Shown piece by piece: positions 13,040 through 24,179 of a stretch of 64,000 nt of DNA. The notes below the pieces were generated by a model that was given only the letters and a program-made list of their open reading frames with translations, had not been told where the DNA came from and searched no databases. Each line of letters starts with the position of its first letter. The stretch's first letter is position 1. The DNA is from Gnetum montanum (lineage: Eukaryota > Streptophyta > Gnetopsida > Gnetales > Gnetaceae), in the NCBI GenBank assembly GCA_015680685.1, contig MNCI01013669.1, positions 23,334 to 87,333 on the forward strand, written 5' to 3'. The translations under genes were made by a program, and so were the position numbers.

Positions 13040-13560
13040 CCGAGAAAAGTGATTAGTGACCACATTCTTAGTCCCCTTTCGATTTTTCATTGTAAGATTG
13101 AATTCCTATATGATCACCAGCCATCATATGACACAAGGCCTCATCGTTGGCTTGTTCGTCAAGAAGCAAATGGCACTGTGATCAATATGCACAAACACTT
13201 TATATCTAAGCACATAGTTCTTGAACTTCTCTAGAGCATACACCACTGCCATCAGTTCTTTCTTGGTGGTGGTGTAATTTAGTTGTGCACCCACAATACT
13301 TCAACTTGCATAGTGGATGTAATATGGATGTTTATTTTCATCCAACTATGTGCGCATAGCTCCCAAAGCATAATTTGATGCATCTATCATTATATGAAAT
13401 GATCTAGACCAGTTAGGTGCTTGTAGAATTGGAGTCTCTACAAGCTTCTACTTGAGGCTGTGAAATGTAGTTTCACATTCCTTAGTCTAGATGAATCGAG
13501 CATCTTTCTTTGTTAGCTTAACCAATGATTTTGCAATCTTAGAGAAATTCTCTATAAATC
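13040..13560 (-). pseudogene. Element A RNase H domain, broken
   Basis: The minus strand reads through 'SFHIMIDASNYALGA' and 'LNYTTTKKELMAVVYALEKF', then 'YKVFVHIDHSAICFL', the characteristic order of a Ty3/gypsy RNase H (first Asp in IDAS, Glu in KKELMAVV, Asp in HIDHSA). Several in-frame stops interrupt it. It lies directly downstream of the reverse transcriptase in the same direction, as expected for gypsy pol. Confidence 0.72.
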
Positions 13561-13569
13561 ATTGGTAGT

Positions 13570-14930
13570 AACCAGTATGTCCAAGGAATGACTAAACATC
13601 TTTTACAGTTTCTAGTTAACAAGTGATTCCTTGGATGACCCTTAGCTTTTCAAGGTCTACATTGATCCCTTCCTATGAAATTTTGTGCTCCAATATAATG
13701 CCTTCTTGGATCATGAGATGGCTCTTTTTCCAATTGAGATGTAGGTTTATTTGTACACATCTTTTGAGTATTGTTTCAAGTTGGTCCAAGGATTTCTTGA
13801 ATGTAGCACCATAAGTGGAAAATTCATCTATAAAAACTTCCACTTTACTACTGATTTTTTGCTAAAATATGCTTAAGACTAGGTGTTGGAAAGTGTCAGG
13901 AGCATTGAATAGAACAAAAGACATCTTGTGATATTAAAAGGTCCTCCAGGAACTCATGAATGTTGTTTTGTCCTAGTCTTCTAGTCCAATTTGGATTTGG
14001 TTATAGCCATTATAACCATTTAGAAAACTGGAATAGAAATGCCCATATATGGTTTCCAACACCTGATCAACGAATGGCAATGAAAAATGATCTTTGAATG
14101 TTGTCATGTTTAATATCTTGAAGTTAATACAAACCTACCATTTTTCACCTTTCTTTAGCATTATCATGAATGGGCTAACACACTTGCTATCCACAATGGG
14201 ATAGATGAGCCCTACCTTAAGGAGTTTCTCAATTTCATGTTTAATGATGTACTTCAATTTTGGGTTCAACCGTGATTATGGTTGCCTCCTTAGCTTCATG
14301 GATGGATCAGTATAAATGTAGTGCTAGCATATCCATGGATCAATTCCAATGAGTTCAAGCTATGACCAAGCAAAAGTTGTTGACCATCTGTTGACCACTT
14401 TCAACAATTTTTCTTTTTGCTCAGGNTTTGACCATCTGTTGACCACTTTCAACAATTTTTCTTTTTGCTCAGGACCAAGTTTGACATTAAGTATGACTAG
14501 CTTACCATTTTTTAAGAATCCATATTTAAGGCTAGAAAGTAGAGCTTTAAACTCTAGTGGCTCTTTTCTAAAATTCTTAGGGATCTCTAACTCTCCCCAA
14601 TTAGTATCATCATTTTCATTATCAAAGAGTTGATGATGAACTTTCTCTAGTTCATCCATGCCTATGACATAAGCACATGTCAAGCTCTTAGTAGGTTTCA
14701 AGCACATTGTGCTACTTTTAGAATTAGTGGGTAGCCACTGGGTATCCTCTTGTTTTGTGGCTACTATGTGTAGAAACCTTTGAATATCTACTTTATGTGC
14801 ACACTACCTAGATGTAGAAATAGATGCTCATTTCATTGACCAAAGTTTTTGCATGTAATTGCACCTAGTATTGTTGTACACGATGCATGGAACTCGTTTC
14901 TTCTTAATCTTAGAGATATAAATTTTGTGT
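13570..14930 (-). pseudogene. Element A reverse transcriptase and upstream linker, broken
   Basis: On the minus strand, the region before RT contains 'FKALLSSLKYGFLKNGK' and 'KLGPEQKEKLLKVVNRW', like the pre-RT linker of Athila/Tat polyproteins. RT follows with 'KHEIEKLLKVGLIYPI', 'KWQVCINFKILNMTTFKDHF', 'LPFVDQVLETI' and 'NGYNGYNQIQIGLEDQDKTTF', then the catalytic block. That block reads FIDEFSTYGATF (codons near 13,811-13,837), so the second Asp of the usual F-x-DD box is Glu. Stops and the false duplication around the N at 14,425 break the frame. The protease was not found. Confidence 0.82.
14379..14473. other. Assembly join: single N flanked by 46-bp direct duplication
   Basis: The segment from 'TTGACCATCTGTTGACC' to 'CTTTTTGCTCAGG' is present identically on both sides of the single N at about 14,426. 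Perfect identity in an otherwise decayed RT sequence, centred on one N, points to two contig ends that overlap but were not merged. Element A should contain one copy. Confidence 0.85.
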
Positions 14931-14939
14931 GGCATTTGG

Positions 14940-16860
14940 GTTGAAGGGTTTCCGATGGAATGGTTTGTAGAGGATGAGTTTGGAGTAGGGTGACTATCCA
15001 CTTAAGTCTTTTAGGGCTTAGTAGGGCTATTGGGTCAAAAATGACCTTTTATGAGCATGAAATTTTGAACCACTCAGTTGATGAATTGGTTGTAAATTAA
15101 TAGCCCTAGTAGCATTGCATTGTTGTGGCTGGGCTAGAAGTTCATCTTGCATGGATGGAGTAGGTAGTAGTGACATTAAGGATGGAGGAACAATTGCAAG
15201 AATAGGAGGAGGATAATGATAGAATGTGGCATCCCTTTTGAAATGTGGAGAATGAGTTCTATAGTATTCAGAATGATAGTAGTGATGTTGAAAAGGAGAA
15301 AAGTGATAGAAGAGTCACGTAGAGATAGGGGTTGCTAAATGTAATACCCATATGGATCTAGCTATTTGTAAGGGTATTGCTCCTTGGCAGTTTCATCCCT
15401 CATGACTATGGTTGCTACCACTATTGATATTGCTCATATGATTTTGGTGAAGTTCCACTTGAATAATATTTTTGTTGCTAATGGAACTACTTGGGATTTC
15501 CTTTAGGATAAAGAAATATTTTGGGTGTTNNNNNNNNNNNNNNNNNNNNNNNNNNNNNNNNNNNNNNNNNNNNNNNNNNNNNNNNNNNNNNNNNNNNNNN
15601 NNNNNNNNNNNNNNNNNNNNNNNNNNNNNNNNNNNNNNNNNNNNNNNNATCTACCTTAGTAAAAATTTTAGAGGTAAATTTTTAAATTGTCAAGGTTTTT
15701 CGGTTCACCATCTCATCAAGTGATGATTCCTCCTCACTATCATAAAATCAGACCTTCCTCTTGCAAATTGAAGGATCTCAGTTATATTCTTTTGCACTTT
15801 TTTGTTTCTTCAACACTTCTTCTTTTTCTACTTTCTTGATTAACCTTTAGATCTAATGGGATCTTAATTCTGATAGTCTTCCTTGGGCGTAGATCCCAAG
15901 AGTTCTTCTCATTTGAAAGCGAAGCCCATCTACGATGCGACAAAGTTATTCCTACTAAGAGTAACCATGACTAGGGCATTTATGTAATAAGGAATAATAT
16001 CTACCCATGGTGGCATCCAAGGACTCATGTGTTCTTTGCTTCCAACCTTGGATTTGCCTTCTCAAATTGGACACTCAGGAGTACGTTTGATACTTTTCGT
16101 TGCATAGTTCAAGCATTGTACTTCATCTACAAATTGATTTCAGCTTTAAGAACCAATACCAACTTTTTGCATCTTTGATGAGTGTCCTCCATCATGATCA
16201 TGTCTCATGTAGTTGCATTCAAATCTAGAAGAGGAAGAAGATGATAACAAAGGTGAAGAGGAAGAAGGACTAGCATCATCATGGTGCCTACCATCCCCTC
16301 TTCTCATGTTGCAATCATGATCATGATCATGCTTCTTACCTACATCCCTGTTATGACTCTCCTTCATGGATCATCTCTTTGTCATGGGATCCATTCTTGC
16401 CAAAACCAAGATTATGTATCGTGGATTGCAAGTTCTAATTTTGACCTTCTTCACCAAAGTCAAAGAGAGGAGTCTCTTTCTACAAAAAAATCCACAGAGA
16501 AGGATTCTCCACAATCTTTTTGGTACCTCAAGAATGGGGAATCATTGGACAACTTCCCCTTGGCAGACTTGTAGTGCTACTATAGCTATCCATCCCTCAA
16601 ACATTGTGCATTGATGGAATGATAATCCCTGGTGTCACTATCTTGCACAACATATTCAACATGGAGCCCTTGGACTCCATTAGAGTTGGGCAAAGAATCA
16701 CTCTTATGAGAAGAAGAAATCTTGTATTAGAAGACAAGAAATGTAGTGTGCTTTCTTATAATGGTTGTAGTTCTTTTAATGTATGATATGACTTTAGGGT
16801 TCATTACAATGATGTTAAATAATTTTTCACTAAATTCTAAATAGTGCATGTAACAAACTA
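14940..16860 (-). pseudogene. Element A gag-like region, degraded
   Basis: This is the minus-strand region between the primer-binding site and pol. Around 15,060-15,320 the frame is rich in Pro, Tyr, His and Ser (for example 'HHYYHSEYYRTHSPHF' and 'YHYPPPILAIVPPS'), resembling the Pro/Tyr/His-rich segment of element B at 62,950-63,140. Near 15,740 an acidic run 'DSEEESSLDEM' can be read. At 16,146-16,367 the frame is His/Asp/Ser-rich, partly because of a GATCAT microsatellite. A 119-bp N run lies inside. No canonical zinc knuckle or protease motif was identified. Calling it gag rests on position and on the match to element B. Confidence 0.5.
15530..15648. other. Assembly gap (119 N)
   Basis: A run of unknown bases in the gag-like region of element A. 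Open frames drawn across it are meaningless. Confidence 0.99.
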
Positions 16861-16862
16861 AA

Positions 16863-16882
16863 GGTCCCTAGCAACGACACCA
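16863..16882 (-). promoter_or_regulatory. Element A primer-binding site (tRNA-Asp type)
   Basis: The minus strand reads TGGTGTCGTTGCTAGGGACC, one base inside the LTR end ...CTCATCA. It is close to TGGCGCCGTTGCCGGGGA, the tRNA-Asp-complementary site typical of Athila/Tat-type gypsy elements, with C-to-T-type changes. It fixes the LTR boundary and the minus-strand orientation of element A. Confidence 0.8.
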
Positions 16883-16883
16883 A

Positions 16884-17809
16884 TGATGAGAAGCAAGTAC
16901 ACTGTACACCCAACCATATGAATTACAAGCATTCATGCATAATCTGATTGAATTCCGTAGACCTCAAGTTCCTAAGTACATTGGTTCTAGGAGGTGAAAT
17001 TGAACTATGATGATCATTGTCTTCCCAACTACATTTGTGAAGCTTAGTTGTATGGTTAAGTGTAATTGGGGAACATGATTTTTATTATTTTATATTTTAT
17101 TCACCTATGATTGATAACAAGTTGAAACTTAATTTGTTAACCAATTTAACTAATCTGATTGCTAATTAATAACTAACTATCCTAACATAAGCATTCAGTC
17201 CGAATTTTTATACACATCTTGAATCCATACAACATTGCTAGGTTACCAAGAATTAAGCGTTGTTGGGATTATCAAGCATTAAGCGTTGCTAGGATTACCA
17301 AGTGTTGTATATTATGCTCAAATTGGTCATGCTTATGTGTTTAATCTATTTAGTTAATTAGTTAATTAATCAAATTCTTACTTATCTTCATTAATCATGT
17401 AATTAATGAAAATGGTAAATGCAGATATAAATCAAATAAATCATTAATCTATTCCAAGTGCTGCAAGGTTTGATCAAAAGGCTCGTCTTTATTGTTATTC
17501 ACACTAGTGTGCTCAAGTACATTAGTGCTCAAATAAAAATTAATACACTTTCCAACTCTTGTTGTGGGCACTCAGAAAAATATTCTAACTCTCAAATGAT
17601 AAAACTACAAGAGCTTTGCTACAACTATGATGAGACATTCATAAACATGATAGGTGAGCATGTATTTATAGAATTTATCATGGAGCTATGTCGAGAGGGT
17701 TTCATAAATGTAGCAAATGCTACTTTGATGCGACCTTGTCAATGGGGCAACACCACATAGATGGGGTCACATTGATGGGGGCTCATCAACATGACACTTT
17801 AACACTTCA
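16884..17809 (-). repeat. Element A 5' LTR (about 926 bp)
   Basis: It starts TGATGAG on the plus strand and ends near CACTTCA; the right end is approximate. It shares its order of blocks with LTR C (44,495-45,440) and LTR B (56,535-57,380): CAACCATATGAAT near the start, AAGTGTAA, CCTAACATAAGCAT, TGCTAGG repeats, and TCTTTATT followed by CAAGTAC or a related motif. On the minus strand it has a TATA box CTATAAATA at 17,663-17,671 and, just upstream, a GC-richer array of short motifs at about 17,728-17,795. It lies next to the primer-binding site. Confidence 0.78.
17660..17800 (-). promoter_or_regulatory. LTR A core promoter: TATA box and motif array
   Basis: On the minus strand the TATA box CTATAAATA (17,663-17,671) is preceded by an array including CCTTGTCAATGGGGC, AGATGGGGTCAC and TTGATGGGGGCTC (plus-strand spelling, 17,732-17,785). 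The array is clearly richer in G+C than its surroundings. Equivalent arrays with other motifs sit at the same place in LTRs B and C. Enhancer function is inferred. Confidence 0.5.
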
Positions 17810-19358
17810 TTAGGGCTTAAAGCAAATTGAAGAAGCCAAAAAAGCAAGGCTCTCTACAATTGAAGTAAAATAAGAGGCAGAACAAATTAAAAGGAAATAA
17901 AAATTTTAATAACCTAACAACAAGTAAAAGAGGGAAAATCAAGAAGAGGAATAAAAAATTTAAATAAAATTTCTAAAGATTCAAGATACACAAAAGCATT
18001 CTACAAGGATTAGATTGCATAGTTTCAATCAAATTTTAAATCCAACAATTAGTATCAATCTAGGAGCTCATGTCATTGAAGATTAGAAAAATTTGCATTT
18101 GTGCAAAAATTTGTGTTAATGAAAGATCTAAAGAAAGATGATCAAACGTGAAAAATTTCAAACTATGAGAATGATTAATAGTGCTACATTTGAAATTAAA
18201 TAATGTCTAGAACATTGCATGGAAATGAACACTGAAGCAAATAAGTATGACTAAGCATTTGAAAAATAAATTTTAAAAGCTTGTAAAATGAGATAAAATA
18301 AATAAAGGGTTAGTATGTGATCCAATTAGTGAAGAAATAAAAAATGACCAGTCTAAAAAGCAGTAAGGAAATGTGAGAGTTTCTCCAAGAAAAACATCAA
18401 ACCAAGGAGAGTGAAACTAAATGGAAAAATTAAGAGGAAAAAAAATAAAAACGAAAAGGAGAATAAAACAAATATAAAGAAGTAAAAAAGCTAACAATGA
18501 TCTCTTTAATAAAAGTAAAATCAAAAGCATAACAAACTAAAGAATTAACAAAGTTTTAAGTTAAGAACGTATCAAGGTTTCAAAAGGTAAAGGATGGGCA
18601 TATTAGAAAGAGGAATAAAAAATTCAAATGAAATTTCCAAAGATTGAATGTACACAAAGCATTTTACATTTCTTAGATTGCATATTTTCAATCAGATTTT
18701 AACTCTTAATTGGTATCAATGCAAAAGGTCATGTCAATGGAAAATATGAACAAATATTATTAAAGGTATCAAATTTTTAAAGTATGAGAATGATTACTAA
18801 TACTATTTTATAAGTAAATTACATTTGGAACATTGTGCATAAAAAAAATACTGAAATCAAGAAGCATGACCAAGAATTTGAAGAAGAAATTTCAAAAACT
18901 AGTAAAAGAAGATGAAAGATGTAAAGGACTAGTATACAATTTAGTTAAAAGAAAAATAAAAACCATAATGACTAATTTGAAGACCAACAGGGAAATATGA
19001 AATTTTTTATTTTTATTTTATTTTTTTGAAAGAAATATCAAAACAAGAAAGGTTCAACAAAAGGACAAAATGAAGAGCTAAATATTCCAAAAGTAAAGAA
19101 AAGAAAAACCAAAAAAAAAGAAGCAAGGATCTCTAAAATAGAAGTAAAATCATCTGCACAAAAAATTGAAGAATCAACAATTNAAACAAGGATCTCTAAA
19201 ATAGAAGTAAAATCATCTGCACAAAAAATTGAAGAATCAACAATTACAACTAAAAGACAAAGAAGAGCAATGTTAAATCAAAAAGGTATCAAAGATTCAA
19301 AAGGTATCAAGAATAAAAAATTCCAAAGAAATATACAAAAATTGAAGATACACAAATG
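17810..19358. repeat. Family X module d, rest of copy 2 plus tandem copies 3 and 4
   Basis: The remainder of the module d interrupted by element A runs to about 17,995. Two further d copies follow in tandem (about 18,049-18,660 and 18,711-19,350). Each begins with a TTGGTATCAA-like motif and is preceded by the linker 'GCATTCTACATTTCTTAGATTGCATAG' or a variant. Inner landmarks recur in every copy: AAAGTATGAGAATGATTA, GGAACATTGTG, ATGACTAATTTGAAGACCAA, TTTCTTCAAGAAAAATATC. Translated pieces (Lys/Glu-rich, 'MTNLKTN', 'FLQEKY') look faintly like a decayed gag, but this is weak. Confidence 0.7.
19121..19244. other. Assembly join: single N flanked by about 60-bp direct duplication
   Basis: The stretch AAGGATCTCTAAAATAGAAG...GAAGAATCAACAATT occurs identically on both sides of the N at about 19,183. 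As at 14,426, this looks like overlapping contig ends left unmerged. One copy should be removed when counting module d length. Confidence 0.85.
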
Positions 19359-21357
19359 TTGCATTGGTCAAACATTGATATCTCAATTTCAAACATTGTG
19401 TTGTCCCCTAACTTTGAGGCAAGTTGTACTTCTTGTAGTTTGATTTTAAAATGAACATGAAGCTACATCTTAAAAGAAAGGTGTTTGTTTCAATGTCACT
19501 ATTCATGTAATTTCTAATAATCTTTTGTACTATAATAATTTCATATCAACTATTAACTTCTCCATCTCTAAGAATGTATAAAAATGTTACCTTTCAATAT
19601 CTACCCAATCTACTAATTTATTTTTTCTATGAATATACTCCTTTAAGCTACTAAAGTTTAATATCATAATTAATGATCCTTAAAGAAATATCCCACTCTC
19701 TCAACATAGGACAATATTGTTATCTAAATTTTATAGCTTTGCATATTTGATATTGAATATGAGTATCTGTTAAATAGGGATGTTGTTATAAGTTATTGTA
19801 ATACACACTTCAATGATTCCATCCAATGTAACTTTTGATATGAAAATTCAAGTCTTTCTAGTAATCTACTAATGTTTAGAAAATACAACATTTATTTGGT
19901 AGCTTCGCAAGGTTTGGTATCCATTTCCATTTCACTCTTAATCTTTTTCTTCTTAAGTTGCATTGGTAAATATACATTTTGTTCACAACTAATCATTGTT
20001 GTTCTTCATTCTCTTCCTCGCATAAAATATTATTGAATTTTTCTTTCAAGCATCTTGGTTGTAATCTCTCACATACCCTTTATATCTTAATGATATCAAT
20101 CATTTAATTTTCTATCTTCCTTCCTTGCAAATCTCACTTCATATATATTTTATGCTCATCCAAATTCCATTGTTTTCATTGTAGTTCTCTAATTTTTGTT
20201 CAAAGATTGATATCCTAATTTCAAACATTGCATTATTTATTAATTTTATGGTAAGCTCTAGTTCAATCCTTGCTTCCTAATTTTATTGTAAACATGAAGA
20301 TTAATCTTGTATATTTCTTATCTAATTTTTCAATCCCTGAATCTTAATTCTTTATTATTTTTTTAAAATCTACTTTTTTTACTATAGCATCTCATACAAC
20401 CATTAGCCCAAGTGTTGTTGTTTGATAACAAGTACAGTTATTTTTCATTTCTATTCCTTCTTGACTATGGATTCATCAACTTCTAAGAATGTATAGTCCT
20501 AACCAAACTTTTATCTCAATCCATCAAGTATTCTTTTAAAACTTTTCTTTCTATATAAATGTTGAGTAACCATTATATCACCTTGGTTGTAATTTGTCAT
20601 AATCCATTCATACACCTAAAAGATGTTATTTAATATGGAGTGTTGATATTTTCCATGTGTTTATTTATTCATGTTCTATATTAAAAATGTCTATCTAAAA
20701 ATCCATAGAGCCCTATTAATCCATAAAAATCTATCTCAAGAATAATTCATAACAAAGAACATACCCAAAAGCATCATCTACTACATTCAACTTCAACAAC
20801 TGGTATCAAAGCACTAGGCCATACCCATGGGATATTAGAACAAATATTATATGAGGTGTCAAATTATTTATGATGACAAAAAATTTCAAAGTATCAGGAT
20901 GACTAGCAATCCTACTCCTAAAATTAAATGATGTTTCAAACATTGTGGAGAAAAGAATAGTAAAGCTAAGAAGTATGACCAAAGAAAAAATATCAAATGT
21001 TTCCAAAAAAGATGAAATATGTAAAACAATAATATGCAATTTAGTTAGAGGAAAAATAAAAATCACAATGACTAATTTGAACATCAATAATGAAATGTGC
21101 GAGTTTCTTCAAGAAAAATATGAAAACAAGGGTGGGTTCAATTGAAGCACAAAAATAACTAAAAACTACAAAAAACATGGGGCAAAACCAAATTAAGGAT
21201 GTAAACAAGTCAGCAAGGATCTGTATAATAGAAATAAAATCAAAGGCACAAAAAATTAAAATGAAATAAAAAATTCAAGAATGTACCAAGGGTTTAAAAA
21301 GTAAAAGAGGAATAAAAAATTCAATTTCAATTTTTGAAGACCAAAGATACACAAATC
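19359..21357. repeat. Family X modules c(part)-b-c-d, up to copia element H
   Basis: A short piece of module c (19,359-19,465) joins a module b (19,470-20,170) matching 905-1,640 and 4,680-5,390, then module c (20,170-20,795) and a module d starting with TGGTATCAAAGC at 20,801. The d copy contains an open frame at 20,945-21,145 (66 codons, Lys/Glu-rich), which is the longest coding trace of this module but is not intact elsewhere. It is cut at 21,357 by element H. Confidence 0.68.
21353..21357 (+). repeat. Target site duplication of element H, left copy
   Basis: AAATC precedes the 5' LTR; GAATC follows the 3' LTR at 25,413-25,417 (one mismatch). Deleting the element and one copy restores GATACACAAATCATTCTACAT, almost the standard family X junction (GATACACAAAGCATTCTACAT). 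Confidence 0.75.
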
Positions 21358-21787
21358 TATAATGATGTGAGCCAAAATTAGGAGTTCTAAAACTGTGCAT
21401 GTCAATTTTCTATATTTAAATTCGAATGCTCCTAGCTATTTTGGGCATTTATTCTCATTGCTAAAATAGGAGGATAGGATTTATGGCATGCCTAAGTGCT
21501 ATATAATATTGTGATGGGATGTATGTCAAAATAAGAAGAAGAGCAAAGAGAGGCATATCTGTAAGCAACTGTTGTATTGCAGTGCAGGTGTTTGTATTTT
21601 TCTTCTTGCATATGCTAAAGAGAATCCTCCATTCCTGTGAATGTAGGCACTTTTCTGAACCACATAAATCTTTGTTCTATTTTGCATTTATTTTTTTGTT
21701 GTGTTTCTCATTTTATTTATGGTATCGCATTCAACATTCTTCCTTCTATTTCTTGTTCAATCTTCGGATTTTTCCATAAATTTCATA
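21358..21787 (+). repeat. Element H 5' LTR (430 bp)
   Basis: It aligns with 24,951-25,412 throughout, e.g. AATGATGTGAGC, AGTTCTAAAACT, TAAGTGCTATATAATATT (possible TATA region), GTTGTATTG, GAACCACATAA and TTCTATTT. The expected TG start is TA here. Divergence between the two LTRs is substantial (clearly above 10% by eye), so the insertion is old. Confidence 0.85.
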
Positions 21788-21792
21788 AAAAT

Positions 21793-21804
21793 TGGTATCG
21801 AAGT
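21793..21804 (+). promoter_or_regulatory. Element H primer-binding site
   Basis: TGGTATCGAAGT lies 5 bp after the 5' LTR end and is close to TGGTATCAGAGC, complementary to initiator tRNA-Met, the usual primer for plant copia elements. Confidence 0.75.
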
Positions 21805-21830
21805 AGACAATTGGTGATAGTTGTAGAAGA

Positions 21831-22730
21831 ATGGCCTCTATGATTTTGAATGCAAATTTTGAGATGAAGGAGTTTAATTCTAAGAACAACTTCAGGCTAT
21901 GATAGGTCAAAGTCAAGGATTTCCTTATTTAGCAAGGTTTGCATAGGGCATTACAAGGGAAAGTGAAGAAAACCATAGGAATGTCAAATGAAGATTAGGA
22001 GTATTTAAATTTGAGAGCTCATAGCACCATTTGCTTGAGTCTTGCAAATCAGGTCTTGTTGAATGTTGCAAAGGAGGTTTCAGTTGCTACATTGTGGAGC
22101 AAGTTGGAGGATTTGTATATGAACAAATCCCTCACGAACAAGCCATATTTAAATTCAAAGCTTTATGAATTTAAGATGAAGAAAGGGATGTCCATTGTGG
22201 ACCATCTAAATGCTCTCAATGAGCTTGTCTGCCACTTGTCAAACATTGAGATGTAGGTTGAGAAGGAAGATCAAGCCCTCATCATGTTGAAATCTCTCCT
22301 ACCATCGTAGAAGCCTCTTGCAACCACATTGCTCTATGGAAAGTATACTATAGAATTAGAGATGGTGACTATAGCTCTTCTTTTAGAAGAAAAGATGAAG
22401 GCCTTAGATACAAAAACATCTAGAGAGGACTTGACAACAACAAGAGGATGCATGATGAAAATAGGTTCTAATAGAGAATATTCTAGATCAAAGTTGAGAT
22501 CTAGAAAAGCAAATAAAAAGGAGAAGAAGTGCTTTTACTACCATAAGAAGGACCATTTCAAGCATGAATGTCAAAAGTTGAAAGCAGATCAAGAAGTCAA
22601 GCAGAAAGAAGAAGACAACTTGTCTTCTCAAAATGAGGCAAACATTATAGATAGAGATACTTTAAAAAATGGATATGATATTCTTGCAACTTCAGGAACT
22701 TCTGATAGTGGTGCATGAATCCTTAATTCA
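21831..22730 (+). pseudogene. Element H gag with damaged zinc knuckle
   Basis: The start ATG at 21,831 gives MASMILNANFEMKEFN, followed by a typical copia gag (UBN2-type) reading: 'GLHRALQGKVKK', 'LNLRAHSTICLSLANQVL', 'LWSKLEDLYMNKSLTNK', 'KLYEFKMKKGMSIVDHLN'. Stops interrupt at Trp/Gln positions near 21,900, 21,930, 21,990 and 22,255. The CCHC zinc knuckle near 22,530 reads CFYYHKKDHFKHEC: the second Cys is Tyr and the Gly is Asp, both explained by G-to-A change. The frame runs open from 22,329 to 22,718. Confidence 0.82.
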
Positions 22731-24120
22731 GAGGCTTCATGGCACATCACTTCGAACAAATCTTGGTTTCAAGCATATTAGGAAATTGATAGGGAACAAA
22801 TTCTAATGGAAACAACTGATAAGGCTAGAATTATTAGTGTTGGTACTATTTGGATCAAGACACATGATGGAGTTATGAAAACTCATAGATGTGAATCATG
22901 AACCATGGATGAGGAGAAGTCTAATTTCTCTTGGAGCTTTAAATGGGCTTGGCTACAAGTACATAGGAAAAAATTGTTTCTTGAAGATTTTCAAAGGCTC
23001 TCTTGTGATGATGAAGGGCAAGAAGCACAATGATCTATACAAGCTAATTGGAGAAACAATGGTTGGAGAAGAATATGTTGTAGTTAGAAAAGTTCTTACA
23101 TCCATGTTGTGGCATAAGCAACTTGGCCACATCAGTGAGATTGGGCTAAATAATCTACTCAACAAGAAACTACTACTAGGAGTGCATAGAACAAAATATG
23201 ACTTCTACGAGCACTATGTGTATGGAAAGCAATGCAAGGTCAAGTTTTCAAGTAGGGAAACCAAGAGTAGGAACATGTTGGATCTTGAACATAGTGATGT
23301 TTGGAATCTAGATCCTCAAGTATATTTAGGAGGTGCGAGGTATTTCATTACCTTCATTGATGATAAATTAAGAAAGTTATGGGTCTTTCTTTGAAAGTAA
23401 AATATAATGCTTTTGAAAGGTTTGAAAATTTCTAAAGCCTTAGTGAAGAGGAGTGCTAGCAAGAAGATTAAGTGTCTAAGGTTAGATTCCAGGGGAGAGT
23501 ATATTTAGAAGAAGTTTGAGGTATACTATAAGTTTGAAGGAAGAGAAATATATTTGATAGTTCTAGGTACTCCACAGTAGAATGGTATCATAGAAAGGAT
23601 GAATTGTATACTTCTTGAACACACAAGAAGCATGATGAGCTATGTAGGGCTGGACAAGGCATTTTAGATGGAGGTAATCAATACAACATATTATTTGGTG
23701 AATAGGATTCCTTCTCTTACATTCAATTTCAAGACTCCAAAGATGATATGAAGTCGATCACTAGGGCGATATGATCATCTCATGACCTTTGGCTGCATGG
23801 CATATGTTCATATTTCAAGTATCTGGAGAAGCAAGCTATGTCCTAAATCTAAGAAATGTACATTTCTTGGATATGAAGATGGCACCAAGGGATACAAGTT
23901 ATGGGATCCTATCTCTAAGAAGATATCCATTAGTAGGGATGTAGTATTTGATGAATCTTCTCTTTTGTAGAAGAATGAATAAGAATAGGTTGTAGAGGAT
24001 CATTCTTTGGATAAAGTCTCTATGGAGCTAAAATCACTTAAAAGTAACAACAATAAGGAGAACAAAGAAGAAACTTAAGTGGAAGCACCTAAAGGAATGT
24101 AGACACAGGTGGAGCTAAGA
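22700..24120 (+). pseudogene. Element H protease remnant and integrase
   Basis: After gag, 'ILNSEASWHIT' (about 22,720) is a mutated copy of the protease motif ILDSGASxHIT, with Asp changed to Asn and Gly to Glu. The pre-integrase domain follows with 'LWHKQLGHISEIGLNNLL' (23,106-23,160). The integrase core shows 'DLEHSDVW' (first Asp), 'FITFIDDKLRKLWVF', 'LRLDSRGEY' near 23,480 and 'NGIIERMN' near 23,582 (Glu kept). Next is 'MTFGCMAYVHI' with 'KKCTFLGYEDGTKGYKLWDP', the block usual between integrase and RT. Stops and at least one shift disable it. Confidence 0.85.
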
Positions 24121-24179
24121 AGATCTTCAAGGGCATTCTAGCAAGAAGGTTCCATGGTGATTTTTCCTTTCTTTGGTTG

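Larger units (their letters stand above)
6429..17809 (-). mobile_element. Ty3/gypsy element A, Athila/Tat-like, degraded, about 11.4 kb
   Basis: Reading leftwards on the minus strand the order is 5' LTR (17,809-16,884), tRNA-Asp-type primer-binding site, gag-like region, RT, RNase H, integrase, a 2.5-kb spacer with an internal promoter-like block, a long extra ORF (ORF3), and a remnant of the 3' LTR (6,429-6,505). The flanks are the two halves of one family X module d: 'GAGCTAAAAACTACAAAA' on the left and 'AAAGCAAATTGAAGAAGCC' on the right, which are adjacent in other X copies. The insertion is therefore a single event. A 5-bp target duplication (ATGGT on the left) is not clearly matched on the right. 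All coding regions carry stop codons, so the copy is dead. The Athila/Tat placement rests on the tRNA-Asp site, the pol sequence style and the long post-integrase ORF. Confidence 0.8.

Noticed and set aside
16146-16367. His/Asp/Ser-rich open frame as a metal-binding protein
   Set aside because: The composition comes from GATCAT and GAAGAA/GATGAT microsatellite-like runs inside the gag-like region of element A; no independent gene evidence.
16863-16882. tRNA gene remnant
   Set aside because: The match to tRNA-Asp is only the 3' complement expected of a primer-binding site; no cloverleaf can be drawn. The same holds for the TGGTATCA sites.
22953-23165. Minus-strand open frame within element H integrase
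   Set aside because: It is the antisense shadow of the recognisable plus-strand integrase.
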